Positions 34,721 through 46,005 of a stretch of 64,000 nt of DNA are shown here, piece by piece. This DNA is from Catonia carolina (lineage: Eukaryota; Arthropoda; Insecta; Hemiptera; Achilidae). The notes beneath the pieces are model-generated. The model was not told the DNA's origin and ran no database searches. It was given only the letters and a program-made list of their open reading frames with translations. Made by a program: the position numbers and the translations under genes. Location of the stretch: the NCBI GenBank assembly GCA_035578175.1, contig JAQMRL010000011.1:4165501-4229500 (forward strand), given 5' to 3'. The stretch's first letter is position 1, and each line of letters begins with the position of its first letter.

Positions 34721-35017
34721 GTCAATATAGAATTTCGTTTAAGAAGGCAGTAGTGTCATTTAAATTTTTAATTTTAGTTTAAATTGTTTACGTTTTGGAT
34801 TAATATCTTCAAGGTTAGGAATAACTTAATATAGTTTCATAGTAATTTAAACCAGAATTTTTACTGTATATAAAAACTACTCGTACATTACGATAATTCT
34901 TTTAAACTGTTGTACCGTTTTAAAGTCAAAACTTGTACGAAGTTATGGTATGGAAGAAGTTATGGTAATTCCTAATTTTTGTAACTTCCATTACTAAGGT
35001 AAAAACCCATTAAATAA

Positions 35018-35624
35018 TGTAAGGGAAAAAACCCTACTGTTAGGATTAGTTACATTAGAATAGTAGTTAGAAAATAAGTTGTAAATATAGCCAACTGTCA
35101 ATCATCTGATACTGGGTAGTATTCATTAGGCGGGTGTATTTCCCCCTCTGTGTTTTTTGGGCCTTTCTTCCATCACCAACTTACAGCCAATCAATGGGAT
35201 GGGTTTCCCTTTTGGTCCTCCAGGTTGGTTGAACGGTTGGTGCGAGAGGGAGGCTTGTCAGCCAGAGGTTTCCTGGTTTGGATTCAGGAATTTAAAATTA
35301 GTTTCGCTTGGGACTTAAATTTGTAACAGTTGGTTAAGAAGTAGCAGTATTTGAAGAAATGACTAGAAGAACGAAGAGGAACTAGCAGAACGAGGAGAAG
35401 AAGAAAGGGGAAAAATATTTAATTAAGGTAAATTCATTTCGTATTTATTAAGGGTTTGTTAAGTTTTGTTTTTTATTAAAGTCGCAGCAGAAAAAAGGTT
35501 GGCTTTGTTTAAAATAGGTTAAGGTAATTTAAGGATAAGGTTGTTAGTAGTTAATGTATTAAATGTTTTAGTTGAATGCAAGGAAAAATAGATTTATTTA
35601 TTTTTCTCATGATCTACTGATAGA
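35018..35624 (+). mobile_element. Candidate LTR of a retrotransposon (solo or broken)
   Basis: Starts with TGTAAGGG and ends just before a sequence resembling a retroelement primer-binding site (35627). The interior is non-coding, with a region rich in gaagaagaa near 35385-35410 and possible AATAAA-poor 3' processing. No second LTR, gag or pol was found, and the expected bases after the binding site are lost. The start and end are therefore inferred. Confidence 0.4.
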
Positions 35625-35626
35625 AT

Positions 35627-35636
35627 TGGCGCCCAA
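35627..35636 (+). promoter_or_regulatory. Candidate primer-binding site of an LTR element
   Basis: TGGCGCCCAA matches the start of primer-binding sites used by many LTR retrotransposons (complementary to a tRNA 3' end, TGG complementing CCA). The usual continuation is absent, replaced by a T-run. Confidence 0.45.
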
Positions 35637-36399
35637 TTTTTTTATTATCTTTTTCAATTCATATTAAAGTAGGGTATATTGGCCCACCGGTCAAGATTGA
35701 AGGTGGTGTACTGTATAACACAAACCAAACCCTTATTGAGTAGAAAACAACGAACGGACAGAAAGAAAATGTATTTTAAAATCAGAACATTGTATTTTTA
35801 ACGACAACCTTACCACACAACATATTTAAGTAGAGGAAATTAAAGGTAGTAGCTAACTAAAAGCAGATGTGAGCGGAATTCAAGAAAATTAAGTAAAAAA
35901 TCATTATACTAAAGGGGAATCCACAGTAATTTTCAGTTGTGCAACAGATGTGAAAATAAAATTTTTAAATTTAGTAGAAGAATAAAAGTAACATTAAACA
36001 TAAATAATTGATAAACATTAATAACAGTAATCATATACTAATATTACAGTAGATAAAGCATTCCAATGCGATCGTTGGTGTTAAATTAGAGTGGGAAGTA
36101 AACGGGTCACGTTTTTTGTATACTAAGATTTTTTGGAGGCGCCGTTAAGGTAAGGAGTAAATGATTTGCTTCATCGGAATTCTTTTTAGATACTACACAC
36201 TAGCTATTAAAGAAAGAACAAAACAAAATTTAAGTACCTATTTAAGTCGTTTGATTTCTCTATTAAGCAACAAAGTGTACTTAACAAATTATGTTATTTA
36301 CAAATTGTAATCAAGATAGAACATGTTTTTTTTGACACTTTTTATTGAAAATTTAGTATCTGTTATTACAATAATATAACAATTTCTAAATTTGAACAG
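35637..36399. other. No recognised feature
   Basis: AT-rich. If the LTR call is right, this would be a heavily decayed or unrelated flank; no gag or protease signature is seen. Confidence 0.4.
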
Positions 36400-36800
36400 C
36401 TTTCATTTGCTAGCTGGAGCTTGCAGTCATCACTATAGAACTATATTTGGCCAAGAAGATCCCTTGGCCAGAGACGTTTTAAACGTCTGTGTTGAGAACC
36501 CGGTATCGCCCTAGTGTATATGTTTTGTATGAGAGGGTTGTCATGTAATTAACATTTGTCATGCATCGTCTTGTATAGTTGTTTCGCGACGTCATTTACG
36601 TATAGGATTTGTAATTCTTTGAGCAACATTATGTTTGTGACGTAAAAGGGGCATTGCGTTATAGCTCGAAGAATTTTGTTTTAAATCACTTGTATATCTA
36701 CATTTCGTGTTTGAAGGTTTAGCAGATACCCAAAGTTGAACTCCATACGGCCAGATTGGTCATAAGACTGTCTTGTAGATTGTTAATTTATGTTTCATTT
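36400..36800 (-). pseudogene. Jockey-like non-LTR reverse transcriptase C-terminus
   Basis: Minus strand, two frames. It begins KLTIYKTVL, stop, PIWPYGVQLWVSAKPSNTK, which is the Y.xxLxPIWxYGxQLWGxA motif after the RT domain of jockey-type elements. In another frame it continues to DNPLIQNIYTRAIPGSQHRR then LKRLWPRDLL, the characteristic end of that protein. Stops interrupt the middle. A related fragment lies at 51776-51970 on the plus strand. Confidence 0.7.
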
Positions 36801-39800
36801 AAAGAACATTTTTTTCAAATTTTTTTGTCAAAATTTAATAAATTCAGATAAAAATTATCTATAATTTTTAAAGTTCGTCCATTGTGGTAATAGTCAAACG
36901 TGAAAAGAGACGATTATCGAAAGTACAATTTTGAAGTAGTGAAAAACCTTAATAACATAAGTGACTAGAATTATACAAGCTGTAGGCCCTATATACATAT
37001 ATATATTATTCGTAGATTCTGCCTATTAATAAAACAAATAAGTGTCAGTTCTGTATATAAATCCCTTATAATACTACAAGCGTAAGGGGAATCGCAACGG
37101 ATTTTCGTTCAAAATTTTAATTTTTTTGTTTTCATGGCATTGGGTTTCCGATCTTGATTTTAGGCCTAGTCATTTTCCTAGGCATAGATTTTACTTAGTC
37201 ATTTTCAATGAAAATCATTTCGGTTATTTAAGTCATAAACAAAGGGAGTAAAAACCACAATTATAAATAAAACATTCATAAATCATAAAAATATAGATAC
37301 CAACACTATTTTGTAGATGAATTGTAGAAATGCACCAACGTAGACTTCTGTTAATTTCCAATTAATATAAAAAACCGGTGTTAAATCTAAACCCAAAATC
37401 ACATTTTTGTCAAAATTATGAATACAACAATCAATTTTACCAAACTAAATTTTTAAATCTAATCTTCAGATCATCACGAGGAAAATCCCCAATAATTTAA
37501 AAGAACTACATTCAAATCGGTTGACCCAGTAAAAATGTTAACGTGAATAATGTTTCAAACAAAAATACGGACAAAACGTTGACTATTTGAGTGTATGACG
37601 TCTCTCTGAATCACCAGGTTTTGAAACGATTATTATTGTGCGTAGACTACTTAGGGATCGACTTTTTAGAAAATATTTTGAATATTTTTCTTTCAACTGA
37701 GATGTATACTAGCAACTCAAAGATATTCATTTTATTTTTAAATAATTATCTTCACCTAACGTTTTTAAATTTCCGTCCATAGAGATGAATTATTTTTTGA
37801 CGAAACTGACAACAGTTGTTACGTAAATCTGTAGAAATAGATTGCATATTTTAAGATGAACTTAAAACGTAGAGTTCATACGCCCAATTTAAATAATTAC
37901 TTACAATAATAAGGGTCTAAATGTTAAATGCTCAATCTAATCGGTTGGTTATAAAATTGTAATACCCAACACCTTGTACAATATTGTTAAGTTATATAAC
38001 ATCCAAGTAGAGCATAGATCTACAAAAAAGAAATATCAAATGGAATTTAGTGAGATGACAGGTGGAATGAAAAGGAACAAAGAATATAAAAAGATAATGT
38101 GGATAAAGAAAAAGCAGAAGAGTTTCGAAAGAGCGAGAGGACAACAGATATTGCGAACCTGAAGATTACAGGCAGTTTTTCAAAAAAGGAAGGAGCATGA
38201 AGGAGGCGAGTGGAGTACAGGCAAGCCAGCAAAAGAGCAAGCAGTGAGGTGGGTATCCACGTGTTGTCCTTGAATACAGCCGACCGGCTGTACTCGGGAC
38301 ATTGTTTTTCTGTTCTCGCCACGCCCTCTGCAGCCAAAAGTGAAATGACCACATTAATTTGTGCTTGCTGTTGTTGCTCCAACGATCTGAGCCCCGGGCT
38401 TCTGGTTTAAACCGTTCGGACAATATGTACTTCTATAATTTTGTACAACACCCGATTTTTATCTCAAGATTCGATAGACAATTACCTTACGGACTGAATT
38501 TAGTATTCCATACGCGTATTCTCTACTTTTTAAGCCTTTAATTACATATTTTTAACCCGGGTTAATCATTAGTTTTGTCTGGGATTAATTTGTTATTATA
38601 AATCCTATTAATCTACTCATTAGAACTGTCAGACAAGTTAATGCACTCTGTACAGGCTCAAGATTAAGTACTGACAAAAATAATACTCCATAAATCGTTC
38701 CCAACATCCTACTGGCTTTACTTTGTTGGAGGACATCAAAGCAGATTTCTCTATGCTCTCAAAAGAAACGAAGGCTAGTTTTTTTATGTAAGTACGTTTC
38801 TAAAATCGTGCATACCAAAATATAATACATTATTTATCATTTAAGACAAGGATAAAGTAAAATTCGGCTTACTGTTTACAAATCACGCACTATAGTGATT
38901 GAATTGACCGCTCAATCAATGTCATGAACATTTAAGCGCTATGGGATACAAAAACCAAACAGTTCAGTTAAATTTGGTTCAATTTAGTTAAAACAATAAT
39001 TTTTTAACATCCAAAGATTCCTCTTAATTAAGAAAAGAAAATATCTCTAAATTGTTCTAAATAAGTAAGTGATTTTATTGTTATACAAAAATAAACAGAA
39101 AGTAGATTTTAAATATGATTTATTTTTAACTAAAGGATGTCTTGAACGATTCTTTGTTACTGGAAAACAGATGCATATAAAATATTTACAAACGGTTACA
39201 AATTCATGGGTTTTCGGGTCTGTCACATTGGTAGTCACTTCAAAAAGTTGAGTAACAAGAGTTAGAGAAACAACTTGGTAAGATGACCAGCGTTCATCAT
39301 TATCCAGGTCAATTATAAACACTTATCCCTTGTCAATTCTAAAAGGAAACAAAAATTAGTAACCAAATTACACTATTCAAAAAATGTAGGTTACAGTCAC
39401 TGTAAACAAACAAAAGACAAGTTTCTTAATCATTTTAAATATTTAGGAAAATTATTGGATCTACGAAAGATAAAATAAGGAAATTGAAACAATTTTTCTT
39501 CATGTCAATAGTATCTACAACAAGAAAAAAATTTTCAAAAACAGTAAATCGCGACATTGCAACATAGTTTTAAATCCAGAGATTCTATATAAAACAAACA
39601 GTTCTAACGATGAAAGGACCAATGCTTCTGAAAAAAGAGAGAAAAATGTATGGATCAGATGGGTTAGAATCAAGGAAAAGGAGGCTACATCAAATAAGGG
39701 ATTATAAAAAAGGGGCGCTGGTAATTGTTTATAAGACTTTCGACTGAAAAGCTTGAATTACTAAAATGTTACTTTTTGAAGCTGCACCGAAGAGTTAGTT

Positions 39801-40044
39801 TCCGTGTAATCATATTGGTTTCTATATATTTCTATAAATTTTCTTTTAATGTTTCAATTTAATTCAGAATTACATGATAAATAAATATAATATTATCAAA
39901 CTATTATTCAGTTCCAGATATTTAATTTTATTTGATTGTTCTATTTTAGTCGTTTATTTTTGCGTTATAACACATATTTATTGAAAACTTAGGTAAACAA
40001 CCTCAATGTCAAAAAATTTTATAAACTAAAAAACGATCACGTCG
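36801..40044. other. No recognised gene in 3.2 kb
   Basis: AT-rich throughout, with one GC-richer block at 38190-38410. That block has long frames on both strands, for example 38047-38382 minus, starting MEQQQQAQ and becoming a hydrophobic AT translation. None has a known motif, and they overlap one another, so I call none. A TAGGCCTA palindrome lies at 37161. Confidence 0.4.
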
Positions 40045-40181
40045 TTTTTTACTTTCTCTTGCCTATATGAATATATAGGAAGGAAAGTATTGTTTTCATG
40101 TCGATTTTTCGAAATCGAGTTTTCACCGGATCTATACGTTTTCAGACCCCCTGAACCCAAAAAACATGTTTTTAGCGATTG

Positions 40182-40246
<65 letters not shown>

Positions 40247-41028
40247 CAGAATATCTCAAGAACGGAACATCGTACGAACTTGAAACTTGAAACTTAAGTT
40301 ACATACCACTACCGGACGCGACAAGAACATTTTCATCAAAATCGGTCAACCGGAAGTAGTAGTTTATTCGTATAATTTTTCACTTTTTTGCGATTTTCTC
40401 AAAAACTAGTCCTACGATTTTTTTAAAAATCGCCTGGTTTCCTACATTTTTTATGCTCTACAATATAGGGTAGGCGCCATGTTTGCTGAAATTCTGCGTG
40501 AGGCTGTTTTTACGTAAAAATATTTTCTTTTTAAGATTGCGGCTTTAATATGCATTTTAGCGCAAAACGTTATATAATAAAAGTTGTAGAGAATGTAAAA
40601 TTCTACAACTTTTATTTCAAACATTTTTTTGTATAACGCTTAGTTTAGCGGTAATTAGCGATTTTCTCTTTTTTTTCTCACGAAAACGTGAGAAAAATCG
40701 ATTTTTTTAACATTTCGGTCTTAGTATGCATTTTACGACAAAAGTGTATATAATTAAATTTATAGAAAATTAAAAGATCTACAACTTTTGTTTAGAGCAT
40801 TTTTCTCTACAGAGCCTAGTTTAGCATGAAAGCGTGATTTTCCGTATTTTTAAGCCAAACTGAGTTCGATTGTCATTTTGCGTCATTCACTCATGATTAA
40901 AATAAGGTTATGTTTTTGAGGTTAGTTTTTGTTCATTTCTAATATTTTATTAATAATGTTAGGTTTATTATTAATTATTTGCATTGGCAAGAGAAAGTTG
41001 TGTGAGTGTTTCACACCAGATTTTTTTT
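40045..41028 (+). mobile_element. Element F, young copy F-B
   Basis: Nearly identical to F-A apart from the GT tract and a handful of changes. The left end is ACTTTCTCTTGCC and the right end GGCAAGAGAAAGT plus the hairpin and CCAGATTTTTTTT. The 77-codon minus frame is the GT-repeat artefact. An internal hairpin (ATAAAAGTTGTAGA paired with TCTACAACTTTTAT) lies near 40578-40616 and is conserved in F-A. Confidence 0.85.
40185..40244. repeat. Pure GT microsatellite inside F-B
   Basis: 60 bp of uninterrupted GT at the same internal site as in F-A. Confidence 0.95.
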
Positions 41029-41542
41029 AAAATACATTTTCTATTTAAAAACAAAAATAAATTCAGTCTACGTATACTTATGTGGATGTAGTTTGACTTA
41101 TGAGTGGTTAAAATAAGGAATATGTCATGAGTCAAGTTTACATGTCTAGAATACCAACTGGTACAACCATAAATATACTGGACCAATCAATCCATCTTTT
41201 TATACGAGCATTACAAAGCCAGCTTTACGTTGGATATATGATATTTTATTATTTTATCCCATTTATATTACCTAGCTTATTATTTCTGTATTTCTATTGT
41301 TGTCTTAGAAATTTCAAATACTATATTTTTCTTGGCAAACACAACAAGAATGTGTTGTTTTCGTATATTTCTTTTATTGGAAATATTAGTGTTTATTTTT
41401 TACATTTACACATCAAAGGTCGTTGGCATTTACTTATATAGGTACTGCATATATCAAGATATCACTTATATCTGGTTTCATTCTACATATTGTTCCGAGA
41501 TACTGGTTTTCTTTAACTTATTCCGTTAGTAAAGAAGTTATG

Positions 41543-41592
<50 letters not shown>

Positions 41593-42005
41593 TATATAAC
41601 TAGATAGTGTCAGAATTTTTAAATAAATTAATGTATCGAATTCTTCCAGTTGATTTTTCCTTTTCGTATCAGATTCCATGAATTGATAATTTATTATAAC
41701 AGTAAAACAAGAGTTTTTTTTTATATTTCATAATTATTGTAACAACAATCAGTCATCTACTTCGTTTTTTTTCAACCAGGACCTGTCTTTTTAATTTAAA
41801 ATTTACTACTTTAACTGTTCTTTACAATAATATACAACTGTAGACTAAAATAAAGAAAATTATTTTACAAAAATTTAAATAAGAAAGAGGATGATGACCT
41901 TTTATAATTACGGTTTCAGTGCCTCACACAGGAATTTTCTTTGGGGGGGGGATCAGACATACCGGAGGTTATGGGGGTATAGAATACCTCCAGATCGGCA
42001 GGGTT
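41029..42005. other. No recognised gene; AT microsatellite
   Basis: Holds a TA repeat at 41546-41590. The frame 41127-41441 (104 codons) is rich in aromatic and Ile residues, as expected from AT-rich DNA, and overlaps a second frame. A G-run lies at 41943-41950. Confidence 0.4.
41546..41590. repeat. TA microsatellite
   Basis: About 45 bp of perfect TA repeat. Confidence 0.95.
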
Positions 42006-42173
42006 GCAGGGTTGAAAGTAGATGCTTTTCAGAGGGCCTGGCATGCTGATAAACATACTTTTCCACTCAGTGAGGAAGACAAATTGTAAACCACCTCTCT
42101 CCTCGTACTTAGTAAAGACTCTAAGGGTTCAAATCAGTCTTTCGGTTGATAACCTAAATAACAACTCTGTTAT
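42006..42173 (+). repeat. Family A, 5'-truncated copy A7
   Basis: Keeps the end of the family, from ttttcagagggcctggcatg to the final gataacctaaataacaa. Confidence 0.7.
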
Positions 42174-42304
42174 ATTTTTTTTAAATTTTATCTTGAAGTT
42201 CAGAAGCCTACTAAACATAACGTTTTTCATCATGAAATTACTTATAGGCTAGTTTTTATTTTAAAACATGTTTTGTACGTAAATATCATGTAAATAAAAA
42301 TAAT

Positions 42305-42455
42305 GTCCCCTCTGTAACGCAGTGGTAACGAGCTATCCTACAACGGGTTCGATTCACGGCTAGGGTCTGGATATTTTCAAAAGTTAAAACCCACAATTTC
42401 ATAACCCACCGTAGTAGCTAATAACCAAGCTGTTCATGCTACTTTAAATAAACTA
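42305..42455 (+). repeat. SINE B, copy with shortened head
   Basis: Head cccctctgtaacgcagtgg, B box gggttcgattc, then ggtctggatattttc and the tail taataaccaagctgttcatg. The first of two SINE B copies in tandem. Confidence 0.75.
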
Positions 42456-42483
42456 AAAAAAAAAATAAATAAATAAATAAATT

Positions 42484-42662
42484 GGGCTCCTCCGTAGCGT
42501 AGTGGTAGCGCGTTAGCCCACCACGCAGAGGTCCCGGGTTCGATTTCCGGCCGGGGTCTAGAAATTTTCACAAAGTGTTCAAAGAAACCGTTAAATATCC
42601 CACCGTCGCTAATCACACAGTCGCTAATGACCGAGCTGTTGATGCGACTTTAAAATAAAAAT
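42484..42662 (+). repeat. SINE B, near-complete copy
   Basis: Head ggctcctccgtagcgtagtg (A box in tagcgtagtgg), B box gggttcgattt, body ggtctagaaattttcac, tail gctaatgaccgagctgttga then tgcgactttaaa. A short internal duplication of the tail motif (gtcgctaat, twice) is present. Confidence 0.8.
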
Positions 42663-42704
42663 TAAAAAAGTAATAATAAATCAGTTTGAATTATCCGATA
42701 TTTT

Positions 42705-42815
42705 GAGTTAATGTGGTCGTTGCGTAAGTAATGGAAAATTTTTAGACTTAACCGGAAATCGAATCTGGGACCCCAGAATAGAAGCCAGTTGCGCTGACCA
42801 CTACAACAGGGCCTA
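42705..42815 (-). repeat. tRNA-like SINE head fragment
   Basis: Minus strand: an A-box-like gtagtggtcagcgcaact and a B-box-like cagattcgatttccgg. The body is shortened. It belongs to the same general SINE group but cannot be given a subfamily. Confidence 0.55.
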
Positions 42816-43989
42816 AGTAGTATTATTTTAGGGTATCTACCCCTTAGGCGCCCCCTTATTATCCTTCATTTATTTATTTGTTTATTTTAAAATGTTTAGT
42901 ATTTTAATTAGTCAATTAAGAAGTAAATGTGCCAAATTTCTTTTCTTTGTATTATTAGGAAGTCAGAAAATTAATGATGAATCTGTGAACGGTTCCACGA
43001 TTTTCAAACTTTTGCAACTGCGTTCCTAACAAACGCTTTTACTTTTTAGTAAAATTCTAATTTTCTAAGGGTTTATTTCTTTACCAAGGAGACAGAGTAG
43101 TAGAACGTTACATTTTACCTTCAACAAAATCTTTCTTATAAATCACAAGTACTGTAATAGAATTTTGCTATAAGTTCACTAACATTAAGCAATTGAAAGA
43201 AAAGTAATAGTAATTTTAACAATAAAGTTGTAGTGACAGAACTGATTTATTACTGTAAAGAATATTTAGGATCGAGATGAAGAATAAAAAGGTGGGATAA
43301 ATATGAACAATTTTCCGCAACACTCAAACTAATATTTCTTAGTAAATTCGACATTTAATAAAAGGTATAGTTAACCGTAAAAATACGTATACTTGTAACA
43401 ACTTATCGTTAGCAAAATTATTATGATAATAATAATAACAAAAGGAAAAAAGATAATTTGTAGAAAGATATTCTACAAAATTAAGCATGGAAATGCACTG
43501 TAGAAAGGGGCAGTGATCTCACGGCCGTGACTTGCAACAAAGATGCATTTATTTCATCCAGTTATAGCTTGCTGGTAGATGAACAACGAATCCAAACCAA
43601 ATGACTGACTACTGGCCAGTACGTCGTAAATAAACTAAATCTTTAGAATTAAATAAAGTCATAAATCAAGTCAAAAACCCATTATTCATTGAAACTACAA
43701 TGTTGTTAATGTAATAAATGGAGATATTAACCTTTCAAACCTCATTTACTCTATGCTATATAACATAAATTTAGATCATCAATTTATGCTTCAAATCATG
43801 TTAAAATATTAGCGTATCTTCATAATTAGTCTGGAAATTTTCCCTTTTAAAATTTCCCTTTAAAACTATTTATATCTTTTAACAAAATACATTATTTAAA
43901 ATTAATAATGTATATAAAATAGTTACTATCAAAACGGTAGTACAACCCGACACCACTTAGGCTACTGCTGCGAACTATTTCTAATTTAT
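42816..43989. other. No recognised feature
   Basis: AT-rich spacer. Confidence 0.5.
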
Positions 43990-44469
43990 CAACTAAAACG
44001 AAAATGAGAGAAATTCCAAATGTAGAAAGAAGAATCTTTAGGACTTGCATAAACAAAAAACGGAAACTTAAAGATATCTGGATCTTAATGTCTAATTCTG
44101 AACTCTACCATGAATCGAGCCAATTACTGATGTCATGTGGAAGAAACGAATTTCCTTCTGCAAACATTTACTTAGAATACCGGACAATCGTGTAACAAAA
44201 AAACTAATTTCTGTAATTAACTCGTGGAAAAATCCTCCAAGGTGGTTGGCCGAAATAAAGCTTGCTTTATTTCGGCCAACCATATTCATCAAGATATGCA
44301 AGAACTTAGAATTACAGAACAAGATCTTTTAGAAAAATCTGAACAGCTTAAGTTGCTTAAAGATAAACACTCAAGATTCGTCGATGAAACTCGAGCTCCG
44401 TCGTCAATGATATGTACAGATAAAATCAGACAGATCAGATCCCACAATATGAAAAATTATTGCGAGAAA
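43990..44469 (+). pseudogene. LINE-beta reverse transcriptase C-terminus with hairpin insertion
   Basis: Plus-strand fragment of the same protein type as 13590-14085. One frame reads PNVERRIFRTCINKKRKLKD. A shifted frame continues KRISFCKHLLRIPDNRVTKK and SWKNPPRWLAEIK. After a 29-30 base insertion (44244-44281 region) the third frame resumes DMQELRITEQDLLEKSEQL and FVDETRAPSSM. At least two frameshifts. The sequence is joined at about 44470 to the 3' end of a LINE-alpha copy in the other orientation. Confidence 0.65.
44244..44281. repeat. Perfect 18-bp inverted repeat with 2-base spacer
   Basis: GGTTGGCCGAAATAAAGC, tt, then its exact complement. The right arm interrupts the reading frame of the LINE-beta protein, between WLAEIK and DMQEL. 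Confidence 0.95.
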
Positions 44470-44941
44470 CTTATACTCATGCGAGGATTTACAGCCCCCA
44501 GCCGTATCTCGCTTCCTAAGCACCACCTCTCTCTATCTTGCCAGCCCCATCGGAGAGCCGCCGCAAAGACATTGCCTCCTGCACCCCACCCAACCATGTC
44601 ACTTCCGGCCTACCTTTCCTTCTTCTACCGGCTGGCGTCCACTCCCATACCCTCTTTGCCCACTGACTATCTTCCATCCTCTGTAAATGGCCAAACCATT
44701 TTAACTGCTTTCGGAATATGGTATCCATGATATTTCCTTGAATGCCGATTCTTCTCTTAATTTCAGAATTCGGAATTCGATCGATCCGCGATACACCACA
44801 GCTCCTCCTCCAGAAATCCATCTCCACAGCTTTTAGGTGATCCTTCTGTCTGTTTGTCAATACCCACACTTCCGCAGCATAGGTACACACACTCTCCAGG
44901 ATAGCATTAAAAAAAATCGTATTTATAGCAGATATTGACAA
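44470..44941 (-). mobile_element. LINE-alpha, 5'-truncated copy with long intact frame
   Basis: Minus strand, one frame of 141 codons from 44941 to 44516. It covers NAILESVCTYAAEVWVLTNR, VEMDFWRRSCGVSRIDRIPN, QLKWFGHLQRMEDSQWAKRV and GRRRKGRPEVTWLGGVQEAM. These are the thumb and C-terminal motifs of a non-LTR reverse transcriptase (Y-A-A-E-x-W, FWRRSxG, WFGHLxRM, GRPxxTW). A frameshift comes at the very end. The RT core is missing. The 3' end is ctgtaaatcctcgcatga, as at 31.15 and 59.8 kb. Confidence 0.8.
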
Positions 44942-46003
44942 ATTTCGCCTTTATTCGCTCCTATTTCGTAAATATGAAAATTACTTACCACTAGTTATAA
45001 CTAAAAGTCATGCAATTTCACAACGTGGTTAAAGGTTAAAAACAAGCATTGACATAGTATGTGATTTTAAATGACCACAAGAAGAAGAAAATATTATGAA
45101 TATGTAAGAAATGTTGAATACTTACAAATATTGATTAATTCAGCTTTTTTGAGCATGTGCAGGATGTTTTTATTTGTTTAGCACTGTTGTAGTATACTAG
45201 GTCTGATTTAAGTTGTTCTGCCACCCAAACCTGAAAAATTGAGTAATTTTAGGAATATCTTAATATATGACATAGATTTTGAAAATTTTCGTATGTACTA
45301 ATATTTTATAAACGGCTTAAGATAAAAAAAATATTTCAATAATGCCAAAAATAACAAAAATCTTTTCAAGTACAACACCCAAAACATTAAAACTGGTGGG
45401 AAGATCAAATGTTGTTAATAATACAATTAGAAAAACCAAAAATAAAATTATAGAATTAAATCAATTCACAAAAATTAGAAATATTTATATCATTGTTAAA
45501 AAAAGGAAAAAAGATGTAACGTTTTAAATTACGTACAAAGAAATAATCTAACAAAATACTTTGTATCAATGAGGAAAAACGTTTCTAAAAAAATAATAAA
45601 GAATAAATGTATTGTAGGATAATATTCTAAAAATGAATTACCGTCCAGAAGATAAAGTTAAATGTATTGAAGGTCAAAAACAGTGTGAAAAAACTGTTTT
45701 AGGATCTACTGTATTACAATTCCAACTAGACTGTTACCAATAATTCTTTTTTAATACAATAAACTAACCTCCAGACTGCAGGAAGGTAGATAACATCTTT
45801 TTAGTCTGTAATATAATTTTAATACGGACTAAGTTAAACAATAAACTATTATTTTCTTACCGAAAATAGGAAAACCAAATTATAATTTAATAATTCTTAA
45901 ACAGATTAAATTAGATAGCGTCGGAATTATTTTATAACTTTTAATAATTCTAGCATTCAAGAAGTTCCAATGTTAAATGAACGTACAATTACATTTTCAG
46001 TTA
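44942..46003. other. No recognised gene
   Basis: AT-rich. The frame 45342-45527 is Lys/Asn/Ile-rich and probably noise. Confidence 0.45.
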
Positions 46004-46005
46004 TA

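Noticed and set aside
38047..38423. Two overlapping long minus-strand frames (111 and 85 codons)
   Set aside because: They overlap each other and plus-strand frames in a GC-richer block. The longer one turns into hydrophobic AT translation. No motif or repeat partner supports either.
41127..41529. Hydrophobic plus-strand frames that could be membrane proteins
   Set aside because: Aromatic/Ile-rich translation is expected from T-rich DNA. The two frames overlap and have no supporting context.
42484..42560. tRNA gene-like sequence with A and B boxes
   Set aside because: The acceptor stem does not close and a SINE body and tail follow. The same holds for the heads at 19887, 29640-29713, 55450-55510 and 62624.
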